Shown piece after piece: positions 14,662 to 21,247 of a stretch of DNA of 21,247 nucleotides (position 1 is its first letter; each line of letters opens with the position of its first letter). The stretch comes from Saprospiraceae bacterium (GTDB lineage: Bacteria; Bacteroidota; Bacteroidia; Chitinophagales; Saprospiraceae): positions 1 to 21,247 of the forward strand of contig JAGQWW010000006.1 in assembly GCA_020436955.1 (NCBI GenBank), written 5' to 3'. Under the pieces are notes generated by a model. That model ran no database searches. It saw only the letters and a list, made by a program, of their open reading frames with translations, and was not told the origin of the DNA. The translations under genes and the position numbers were made by a program.

Positions 14662-15285
14662 TTATTTTTTAAATAAAAATGAAACTAAACGTGGTTCGGG
14701 CTTTACACCTTCTTCATCAAACCATTCCTTGCAACCAACCAGTTGAAAATGATTGCTAATAGCTGGCTGAAGAAAATCAGAGATATGATGAATAAAAGTC
14801 TCCACTCTTACCTCTTTTCCCCCTTCCTCATATTTGGCACCGCTTCCCTTATATTGCCTGAATGGATGCAACTCACAAATGAATAGATGCCCCCCTTCGA
14901 CTAAAGCACTTTGTGCCTTTTCGAAAATCGGAGACAGCAATTCAATATGTTCCAGCACCAGGTTAATGGTAATCAAATCAAAAGTATCGCTTTCAACATT
15001 CCAGTCTTCATTGATGTCATTTTGTATGAAAGTCACCTTAGGATTCTCAATTTTTTCCTTCGCTTTTTCCAACATACCCTTAGAAAAATCAACTGCTACA
15101 ACTGTATCTGCCTTTTCTGCCAACCAGGCAGTATTTTTCCCAGTACCACAGCCCAATTCCAAGACGCTGGAAAAAGAAACCCGGTCCAAAATTTCCTGGA
15201 CAACCTTTTGATCCAGGTCGCGGGTTTTGTTGACATTATGGTCATAAATTTCGGACCAGGTATTATATGCTTTTTCAATTGACAT
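14662..15285 (-). CDS. Class I SAM-dependent methyltransferase
   Basis: With the ATG at 15285 (MSIEKAYNTWSEIYD) the protein has 207 residues. A longer frame to 15315 would overlap the rtcB-like gene by 26 bases and lacks the usual start, so I prefer 15285. Motif I, SVLELGCGTGKNTAWL, binds S-adenosylmethionine. The acidic end of strand 2 is in VVAVDFSKGM, motif II-like is FIQNDINEDW, and LITINLVLEHI is motif IV-like. This is the Methyltransf_11/25 group of small-molecule or protein methyltransferases. The substrate cannot be read from sequence. It starts 4 bases after the rtcB-like stop, which suggests one transcript. Its C-terminal half (LFICELHPFRQYKG) resembles the ubiquinone/menaquinone or trans-aconitate methyltransferase-like set. 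Confidence 0.85.
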   Translation of the reverse strand: MSIEKAYNTWSEIYDHNVNKTRDLDQKVVQEILDRVSFSSVLELGCGTGKNTAWLAEKADTVVAVDFSKGMLEKAKEKIENPKVTFIQNDINEDWNVESDTFDLITINLVLEHIELLSPIFEKAQSALVEGGHLFICELHPFRQYKGSGAKYEEGGKEVRVETFIHHISDFLQPAISNHFQLVGCKEWFDEEGVKPEPRLVSFLFKK

Positions 15286-15289
15286 AGGT

Positions 15290-16498
15290 CTAATCTTTAT
15301 ATGGGTCAAAAACATCGGAGCCGGCCATTGCTACACCAATTGGTTTCAACCGATGCAAAACTTCAATGGTCTCCCCTTGCCTTTCCAATACTTTATCCAG
15401 GTTTTTGTAACACTCAGGTGCTTCATCAGGGCCTGAACCACGCAAGGATACTTTATTGTTCAACCGCTCCTTTACCGCATCAAAATCTACAAGACCTTTA
15501 GATACAAAAGTAGGAACTTTGCGTCCTTTCTTCTTTACCCATTTCTTTTTCCCAGCAGCTTTGGTTCTTGACATGGTCCGTCCAGCTCCGTGTACTGTTG
15601 AGTATAAACCTTTTTTAGAAAGGTCAGAATCTTTTCCTTTGATAATCACAGAAGTATCTTCCATATTGGCACCAATAAATCCTAACTGGTCAGGGAATGC
15701 AGGGGTACAACCTTTTCTAACCACCCAGTACTTTTCGCCAAAATGTTCCTCCAACCACGCAAAGTTATGGTGGTTATGTACTTCAAATGTAACGGTATCT
15801 GTACCCAGTATTTCAAGAACCTTTTCAACTACCAAATCTCTACCTGCATAGGCGTATTCCCCAGCTAGCGACATGGCAGCAATGTAATCCTGACCGAGCG
15901 TTGAATTGATATCGAACAAAATGGGTTTACTATTCATAGGTCCCTCTTTGGCTTTATCACCAAATTGCAGACCTTGAGACAAAGCGATAAATCCAGTAGT
16001 GGTTTTATGACCAAAACCCCTGGATCCAAAATGTACACCTATCCAAAGAAATCCTTCTTCATCTTCAAAAAGGTCTACAAAGTGATTTCCGCTGCCAACG
16101 GTACCCAATTGAGGTGCTGCCAGGTCAATCATCTTTCTCTGAGGGCTAAAATCTGCTGTTTTGATTTTTTCCAATACCGGGTGATCGACCGGTTCATTAT
16201 TTGGGCGACCTATGCCAAAGGAGATCCTTCTATAGATTTCATCCATAACTTTATCAACCTTTATGTCCGCTGCTTTCAGATCGGTCCGAACTGCTTTATT
16301 GCCACAGGCGATATCAAATCCGACTCCACTAAGGGATATATGATTTTTGTAAGCAACAGCACCACCAATCGGATGACCATACCCATAATGCGCGTCTGCA
16401 GTCAACACACCTATGTCTTCTTCTCCCAAACAATTCCTGATTTGTTCTATCGAATTTTCATCAATCAGGTCCTTTCCAAAGATTGTTAGATTTTCCAC
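15290..16498 (-). CDS. RtcB family RNA ligase-like protein
   Basis: The protein has 402 residues if the start is the GTG at 16498 (ENLTIFGKDLID). The open frame runs on to a TTG at 16609, but the added 37 residues are AT-rich spacer and I reject them. RtcB joins RNA 2',3'-cyclic phosphate or 3'-phosphate ends to 5'-OH ends with GTP and manganese. Matching family motifs are FDIACG (D62, C65), GSGNHFVDL (N138, H139; many members have E for the D), VHFGSRGFG (H156), HNHHNFAW (241-248) and STVHGAGRTMSR. H303 in the last motif is the residue expected to carry GMP. Family members usually finish in a K-G motif; here the end reads VAMAGSDVFDPYKD, so that lysine may be missing. It diverges from dcd and leads a minus-strand row. 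Activity is likely, but the substrate is unknown. Confidence 0.85.
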   Translation of the reverse strand: MENLTIFGKDLIDENSIEQIRNCLGEEDIGVLTADAHYGYGHPIGGAVAYKNHISLSGVGFDIACGNKAVRTDLKAADIKVDKVMDEIYRRISFGIGRPNNEPVDHPVLEKIKTADFSPQRKMIDLAAPQLGTVGSGNHFVDLFEDEEGFLWIGVHFGSRGFGHKTTTGFIALSQGLQFGDKAKEGPMNSKPILFDINSTLGQDYIAAMSLAGEYAYAGRDLVVEKVLEILGTDTVTFEVHNHHNFAWLEEHFGEKYWVVRKGCTPAFPDQLGFIGANMEDTSVIIKGKDSDLSKKGLYSTVHGAGRTMSRTKAAGKKKWVKKKGRKVPTFVSKGLVDFDAVKERLNNKVSLRGSGPDEAPECYKNLDKVLERQGETIEVLHRLKPIGVAMAGSDVFDPYKD

Positions 16499-16634
16499 AA
16501 TTAATATTTTAAAGACCCAAACTAAGTTATTTTTAAAATAGTTCCTGAGCCTTCCAAAAAGGTATCTAGAACTATGCTCCACTTCAGCAACTTTTGAATG
16601 GCAACTCAAAGGACTTCAAGCAAAAAACATTTGC

Positions 16635-16642
16635 TATCTTCG
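16635..16642 (+). promoter_or_regulatory. Candidate -7 box for dcd
   Basis: TATCTTCG fits the TAnnTTTG consensus with one change and lies 20 bases before the ATG at 16663. The expected TTTG about 19 bases upstream is not clear, so the assignment rests on the -7 element only. Confidence 0.3.
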
Positions 16643-16662
16643 CGCCTCCAAAACAGACATAC

Positions 16663-17199
16663 ATGATTCTATCAGATCAAAAAATACTGGAAGGCATAGA
16701 TAATGGTGAAATTGTAATCGAGCCTTTCAAAAAAGAATGCCTTGGTACCAACTCTTATGATGTGCACCTTGGAAAATGGTTAGCAACCTACAAAGATGCA
16801 GTGCTTGATGCCCGCCAGCACAATGAAGTGCAACATTTTGAAATTCCGGAAGAAGGATTTGTATTGCAACCAGGCACACTTTATCTGGGCGTGACCGAAG
16901 AATACACTGAAACCCACAATGCTGTACCTTTTCTGGAAGGAAAATCAAGTGTAGGTCGCCTTGGTATCGACATTCATGCCACAGCTGGTAAGGGTGATGT
17001 AGGATTCTGTAATACCTGGACCCTTGAAATCTCTTGTACACAACCAGTACGTGTCTATGCAGGTATGCCCATAGGTCAGTTAATTTATTTCCTGGTTGAA
17101 GGTGACATCCTAAATTATTACAACCGCAAGCAAAATGCTAAATACATCAATCGCTCCGAAAAACCGGTTGAGAGCATGATGTGGAAAAATAGCTTTTAA
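16663..17199 (+). CDS. dcd: dCTP deaminase
   Basis: I use the ATG at 16663 (MILSDQKIL), giving 178 residues. The frame extends upstream to 16594 but the 23 extra residues match no family pattern. Motifs are the N-terminal MILSDQKILEGI, the LEGKSSVGRLGIDIHATAG stretch (91-109), GFCNTWTLEIS (114-124, with E122 at the position of the catalytic glutamate) and GQLIYF (138-143). The enzyme deaminates dCTP to dUTP, feeding dTTP synthesis. The C-terminal tail (KYINRSEKPVESMMWKNSF) differs from the common K-Y-Q-G-Q form, so a variant subgroup or a bifunctional dCTP deaminase/dUTPase-like activity cannot be excluded. It is divergent from rtcB and converges on the T9SS protein gene. Confidence 0.9.
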   Translation: MILSDQKILEGIDNGEIVIEPFKKECLGTNSYDVHLGKWLATYKDAVLDARQHNEVQHFEIPEEGFVLQPGTLYLGVTEEYTETHNAVPFLEGKSSVGRLGIDIHATAGKGDVGFCNTWTLEISCTQPVRVYAGMPIGQLIYFLVEGDILNYYNRKQNAKYINRSEKPVESMMWKNSF

Positions 17200-17220
17200 A
17201 TCAAGGAGTCGGTTTTTCGG
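17156..17220. repeat. 11-bp perfect inverted repeat spanning the dcd stop codon
   Basis: CCGAAAAACCG (17156-17166) lies inside the last codons of dcd. CGGTTTTTCGG (17210-17220) lies in the spacer just before the end of the T9SS gene. They are exact reverse complements with 43 bases between, including the TAA. It may act as a terminator-like or mRNA-end structure for the convergent pair, but with so long a loop chance is possible. Confidence 0.4.
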
Positions 17221-17236
17221 TCGCCATTTAAACCAA

Positions 17237-20200
17237 TTACCTTCCAATTACCAGGGGAATACTGATTTTACCATTTTCATTGCGGTATTCTACCCAGTAC
17301 ATTCCATTGGGTAGATCATGACAATCCAGTTCATAGGGCAATTGAACGGTTGGTACCATTATCAACTGTTGCCCCATTGAGTTAATCACCCGTAATTGTC
17401 CCTTGTCAGCAATCCCATTGGAAACTACAGAAATAGTAGTCTTTTCCCTGAGAGGATTAGGTGATAAGGAAATTGAGTTTTGTGCAAAGATATTTTGGGT
17501 ACTACTCAGGCTATCACAGGCAAAACAATACTCAAAACAAACTGTGTCCAACTCAATGTCATTGGTAGTGATTGCCAGTAATCTTCCCTGCAGGGAATCC
17601 GGCTCGAGACAATCAGCCAGGAAGTCCAATTTTTCAGGCTCATTCGTTCCGTTATAGAAACGGTAATCATAAGACTTATTCTGTGGTAACGGTATGGTAC
17701 TACTGTAGGTACCATTGCCATTGTCCTGCATTTGTAATAATACCCCATCAACCACAGAACCTCCAATCAAAACTCCTTCGTTTGATATAATTCCACCATG
17801 CGCTATAAAATGGCCCATATCGACATAGATGGTGGCTTCAACCGTGGGTTCAATATTGGTTACTTGCATACAAAATTCACCTTCCGGTAAGCTTGAATAA
17901 ATATCTGTTCCGTCAAGAATTAAATAATACTGTGTACCAATTTCAGTTTCTAATATGGTCGAAGGAGCCAGTGCAATATTTTCATTTTCACTACAAGCTA
18001 CCGGCATAAGATTATTGCAATCTCCTTGATAAATGGCAAATTGCGCATCTCCCCCTGTAAAAGACTGCTGTATACCACAGGGACCGTTTGGGTCCGTTAA
18101 AGCAGAAATCTCATAGGTTGACCCATCACCCATGAAGGAAAACCAAATCGTTTGTTGCCAGGGATTTGATTGTTCGGTAAAACAATCATTGCCGTTTAAT
18201 GCATCGCCTGAATCAGTTGTAAAATCAATATTTGAATAACCCGCACTGATTTGTGGGATTCCAAAAGGCTGACCAAACAAATCATCAAGGGACAATGCAC
18301 CAAAACAATGGTCTCCTAATTGAACTGTTTCCTTGTGGAAATATATTTCGTCAAGGTAAAATTCATAAAGATTATCAAAGGGGTAAAAATTAATGGATGC
18401 CAATGCAAGGTTATTGGGAAGTACGTCTCCATTGATATCTGTAGCCAAACTAAACTGGCCAGACCAAAGTACATTCCCGTCCAATTTTAGGGCATTGAAA
18501 TCATTTTCCAGGTCAATTTCCCAATTAAAATTCATCCAGGTATCTTCCTGAAAATCAAAACTGGCCAATTCTTCACTACCTTGATAAATGTATCCTTTGT
18601 CCTGTCTGTCTAAATAAATATCCCAGCCATAAGCTTCAGGATTTCGTTGGTGCAACAATCCGAAATATGCACTTTTCCCTGCCGGCACATACAAATCGAA
18701 GGTCAGCGTAAATTTTCCACTAGCCTGATTATCAAGCTGCAATAAAACATCCTGAGACAGACCTGAAAGGTTGCCGTCAATACGAAGCGATTGGTTGCCG
18801 GAAGAAGCCCTGGTATTGGTTACGATGGCACCATCACTATTGGCACTCCAGACATCCCAATAAGGAGCCTGGGGCGTTACATCACCAATATTATAATATT
18901 CAACATCATCACAAATAAGAAAATCTGGATCGGTACATGGTTCCGGTTGGCAAACCGTACAAGCTGAAAAGCAAACTTTTGGAATTTGCATATCCGTGGA
19001 TCCTGTAGTGAGTAATCGTGTTCGCAATTGTAAAAATCCGGGCACTGAACACTCCTGTGGGACCATTTCACGATCGCCGCCAGTTAAGGGGAAACCGTTG
19101 GAAAAGACATAATAAACATCTGTGAAAGGAATTAAAGGCAGGGCCCCAGAGTAAATACCATTTCCTTGAGCGTCCAGCGGAATAGCACCAATAGGTCCAA
19201 TCAGATCTCCCACCTCTAACCAAACACCATCCGGAGCAATGTTTTGTTCCCGCATATCGACTGAAAACTCCACCATCACCTGGTTCAAATCTGTTACCGG
19301 ACGAATAGCAAAGGCAAGATTATATTCCGTCCCTCCCGAACTGTTTAACGCTTCAATTGGCACCCAATCCGGATTATCGAGTGCAAACCAACCATTATTG
19401 GGCTTAAAAATATTAGGAGTGACACCCAAATTCAAGGCGGCACCTGTTGCATGATGAGCCAGTCCAAAGAAATACTTCTCTCCTGCTTCGACTGCCAAAG
19501 GCGTGTTAAATGGAATTTCAAGCCAATCAGCACCCGATGCATTTAAAATTTGAGGCCTCGATTCCAGAATCAGGTCCTGAGGGCTCCCGGTGAAGCCATT
19601 ATAGCTGTATATGAAAGCCACCAGGGTGTCACCGGTATTGCCACCGGTTATATTAAAACGAACCGACCGGATGGTATCGGTCGCATACATTTCAAAAAAT
19701 TGGCCCAGGTAAAAAACTCCGGGACCTGCCACTCCAATGCCACCATCAAAATTGCCATCATCTGTTGCAAACTCGTTCGAGGTAATAGCGAAAACTTCTG
19801 ATTGATAACTGTTATCAGTTGACATATCATCGGGCCCCTGATAAAGTAATTTTTGCAAAAGGAAATATCTTCCATTCCCTATACCGGTTAAAGGCCCCAT
19901 TAAAAAGCCTTTATTTTCTCCTGCATTCAAGGAAAAACTATCTGTAAAAAAGGTATCTATGGGCATATTTGTATCTGCGTCCCATATCTCGGTTGCAACC
20001 TGCACATCTACAGCTACCATGGTTCCCTGGTTGATTACGTTCACGGGAATTGGAATACCATTTTCGAGTTGTTGAGCCGGCAAGGCTGTAAATGGGATAG
20101 GCCAACCATCCAATCTCAAATTTTCACTAAGCGGTTCGAGGCTCAATTCAAAAGTAAAACCTTGAGTATCCCAGGCATCATCCCATTCCAAAAAAAGTGT

Positions 20201-20602
20201 CACTCCACCGGTCACCGCAAGGTTATTAATAGCAGCTGCATATGGTTCCTGGGGAGCGAAATCACAAAAGTCATCATTGGATGCAAGGAGCGTCAAATTA
20301 TTGCAATCTCCGCTATAGACCCAAAGTCTGGTATCAGCGCCACCATTACAAGAAGTTATGGAAAGTAAACCATCGGATGAAGGTGTATAGGAGTACCAAT
20401 CCGCATTAATTGCCGGGATGCCACCTGGGGTGCCCGGAGAACAATTATAACAACCATTTCCTGAGGAAGGACCATCGGCTGTGAAAGTGCCTGGTGCAGC
20501 TATCACGGAGGCAGTATTGCAAGTTTCTCCCTGGCTCCACAAGCCGGAAAGTGGCAAAACCAATAGCAAAAAAAGGCTTGAAACGTTTTTGAAAACAATC
20601 AT
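17237..20602 (-). CDS. Large T9SS-exported multidomain adhesin/carbohydrate-binding-like protein
   Basis: This 1121-residue protein has a signal peptide at 1-24. Residues 26-157 form a pre-peptidase-like (PPC) beta domain with VYSGDCNNLTLLASNDD. Residues 165-275 are CARDB/Ig-like, and 280-435 form another beta domain. Residues 441-556 are a beta module ending CxxxCxxC (VCFSACTVC). Residues 558-757 are a LamG-like jelly roll. Residues 765-918 form a second PPC-like domain (IYQGDCNNLMPVACSENEN). Residues 920-1031 form a second copy of the cysteine-rich beta module (VCFEYCFAC). Residues 1042-1121 are a type IX sorting domain (SLSPNPLREKTTI, INSMGQQL, LPNGMYWVEY). Such CTDs direct export across the outer membrane and attachment to or release from the surface. 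The PPC and cysteine-rich modules are each present twice, implying internal duplication. No catalytic motif is seen; binding of glycans or surfaces is likely. Confidence 0.85.
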   Translation of the reverse strand: MIVFKNVSSLFLLLVLPLSGLWSQGETCNTASVIAAPGTFTADGPSSGNGCYNCSPGTPGGIPAINADWYSYTPSSDGLLSITSCNGGADTRLWVYSGDCNNLTLLASNDDFCDFAPQEPYAAAINNLAVTGGVTLFLEWDDAWDTQGFTFELSLEPLSENLRLDGWPIPFTALPAQQLENGIPIPVNVINQGTMVAVDVQVATEIWDADTNMPIDTFFTDSFSLNAGENKGFLMGPLTGIGNGRYFLLQKLLYQGPDDMSTDNSYQSEVFAITSNEFATDDGNFDGGIGVAGPGVFYLGQFFEMYATDTIRSVRFNITGGNTGDTLVAFIYSYNGFTGSPQDLILESRPQILNASGADWLEIPFNTPLAVEAGEKYFFGLAHHATGAALNLGVTPNIFKPNNGWFALDNPDWVPIEALNSSGGTEYNLAFAIRPVTDLNQVMVEFSVDMREQNIAPDGVWLEVGDLIGPIGAIPLDAQGNGIYSGALPLIPFTDVYYVFSNGFPLTGGDREMVPQECSVPGFLQLRTRLLTTGSTDMQIPKVCFSACTVCQPEPCTDPDFLICDDVEYYNIGDVTPQAPYWDVWSANSDGAIVTNTRASSGNQSLRIDGNLSGLSQDVLLQLDNQASGKFTLTFDLYVPAGKSAYFGLLHQRNPEAYGWDIYLDRQDKGYIYQGSEELASFDFQEDTWMNFNWEIDLENDFNALKLDGNVLWSGQFSLATDINGDVLPNNLALASINFYPFDNLYEFYLDEIYFHKETVQLGDHCFGALSLDDLFGQPFGIPQISAGYSNIDFTTDSGDALNGNDCFTEQSNPWQQTIWFSFMGDGSTYEISALTDPNGPCGIQQSFTGGDAQFAIYQGDCNNLMPVACSENENIALAPSTILETEIGTQYYLILDGTDIYSSLPEGEFCMQVTNIEPTVEATIYVDMGHFIAHGGIISNEGVLIGGSVVDGVLLQMQDNGNGTYSSTIPLPQNKSYDYRFYNGTNEPEKLDFLADCLEPDSLQGRLLAITTNDIELDTVCFEYCFACDSLSSTQNIFAQNSISLSPNPLREKTTISVVSNGIADKGQLRVINSMGQQLIMVPTVQLPYELDCHDLPNGMYWVEYRNENGKISIPLVIGR

Positions 20603-20705
20603 TTGAGGTCTATTTAGTTATCTGCTTGATGATTTCCCTAAGGTAAGGAATGCAGTTCATAGACGCTCATCTGGAAGAATATTTTTTTGATGGGGCGGCG
20701 TCAGT

Positions 20706-21230
20706 TTACGATTCAACCGGGGCTTCGTAGCAAATGAAAGGTTTAAGGTTACCATGGAAAAAACAAAAACCTTCAGCAACTTCAAATCCACATTTTTGAT
20801 AGAGAATATTGGAGACAGGATTCCCGCTGTAGGCGTCCAATCGGATGCTGGAATAGCCTTTTAATTTGGCAAAATTAAAAGCAAACTGACAAAGCAATTT
20901 CCCATACCCTTCTCCTTGCGCCAATGGATGTACGGCCATTCTGTGTATCACCATGGACTTACCACCATTGAAGGTCCAATTTACTTCTTTGTATTGCTTA
21001 TCTTGTTTATCGTCAAGTGTAATGGTACCGATACAACGGTTGTTCTTTTTTATAATAAAAACTGCACCTTCTTTAATATCATTCAGTACCTGGCCTGGTT
21101 CAGGATAGGTATAATCCCACTGCTGAATACCTTGCTTTCGCATCTCTGAGGTACAGGCGATGAAGGTTTCCATTATCAAAGGCAAGTCACCGACCTGCGC
21201 TTTCTGTATTTCTGAAATTTTTCCGGCCAT
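20706..21230 (-). CDS. GNAT family N-acetyltransferase
   Basis: This 174-residue protein has the GNAT fold pattern. An N-terminal strand and helix (AQVGDLPLIMETFIACTSEM) lead to motif A, HRMAVHPLAQGEGYGKLL (about 96-113). There the Q-G-E-G-Y-G loop binds the pyrophosphate of acetyl-CoA. Motif B is near LYQKCGFEVAEGF (144-156). GNAT enzymes acetylate amines of small molecules, peptides or antibiotics, or protein lysines; this member's substrate cannot be named. The start at 21230 is a clean ATG and gives a full-length domain. The gene lies 103 bases upstream of the T9SS protein gene on the same strand but has a separate spacer, so co-transcription is uncertain. It begins 17 bases from the window edge. 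Confidence 0.88.
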   Translation of the reverse strand: MAGKISEIQKAQVGDLPLIMETFIACTSEMRKQGIQQWDYTYPEPGQVLNDIKEGAVFIIKKNNRCIGTITLDDKQDKQYKEVNWTFNGGKSMVIHRMAVHPLAQGEGYGKLLCQFAFNFAKLKGYSSIRLDAYSGNPVSNILYQKCGFEVAEGFCFFHGNLKPFICYEAPVES

Positions 21231-21247
21231 GGGTGATTTTTTGTTTC

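Noticed and set aside
15965..16489. 174-residue plus-strand open frame
   Set aside because: It is antisense to the rtcB-like gene, whose motifs are clear in the other strand; composition is not protein-like.
16499..16609. 37-residue N-terminal extension of the rtcB-like protein from a TTG
   Set aside because: The extension is spacer-like and the family N-terminus begins at ENLTIFGKD, directly after the GTG at 16498.

Overview
The window looks like chromosomal DNA of a Bacteroidota bacterium, probably of the Saprospiria or a related lineage. Class level is inference; phylum level is better supported. The evidence is a very large secreted protein with a type IX secretion (T9SS) C-terminal sorting domain, several Bacteroidota-style lipoproteins, a DUF4292-like lipoprotein beside an EnvC-like protein, an almost complete lack of Shine-Dalgarno sequences, and TAnnTTYG-like -7 boxes. 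No tRNA, rRNA, CRISPR array, transposase or integrase is visible.

Layout. (1) At 1-6032, all on +: the end of a GH25 lysozyme-like gene, two tandem secreted thioredoxin-fold proteins, a DUF4292-like lipoprotein, an EnvC/LytM-like murein hydrolase activator with a degenerate zinc site, and an OppB/DppB-type ABC permease with a large insertion. This is a cell-envelope block. (2) At 6033-6306: a hairpin-rich intergenic region. (3) At 6307-7650 (+): a lipoprotein di-heme cytochrome c peroxidase, ending at a strong bidirectional terminator (7660-7695) shared with the minus-strand group gatC - lolD-like ATPase - cob(I)alamin adenosyltransferase (9327 down to 7694). (4) At 9477-11501 (+): a secreted beta-propeller-like protein and a lipoprotein. 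The lipoprotein gene shares a TTAA with the stop codon of a convergent D-2-hydroxyacid dehydrogenase gene (12457 to 11498), which diverges from proC (12521-13327). (5) At 13328-13492: an intergenic array built on a 7-bp period. (6) At 16498 down to 13493 (-): a tight row of rtcB-like RNA ligase, SAM methyltransferase, lipoprotein and outer-membrane beta-barrel, divergent from dcd (16663-17199, +). (7) At 20602 down to 17237 (-): the 1121-residue T9SS-exported multidomain protein, then a GNAT acetyltransferase (21230 to 20706).

Most genes are housekeeping or envelope functions. The observation I find most worth following is non-coding. Two separate intergenic spacers (8254-8295 and 13326-13485) are built from degenerate tandem heptamers, and they share a related 14-bp element in the same heptad register. 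I see no obvious new defence or biosynthetic system. The rtcB/methyltransferase/lipoprotein/barrel directon and the permease with the extra domain are the less ordinary gene-level items.
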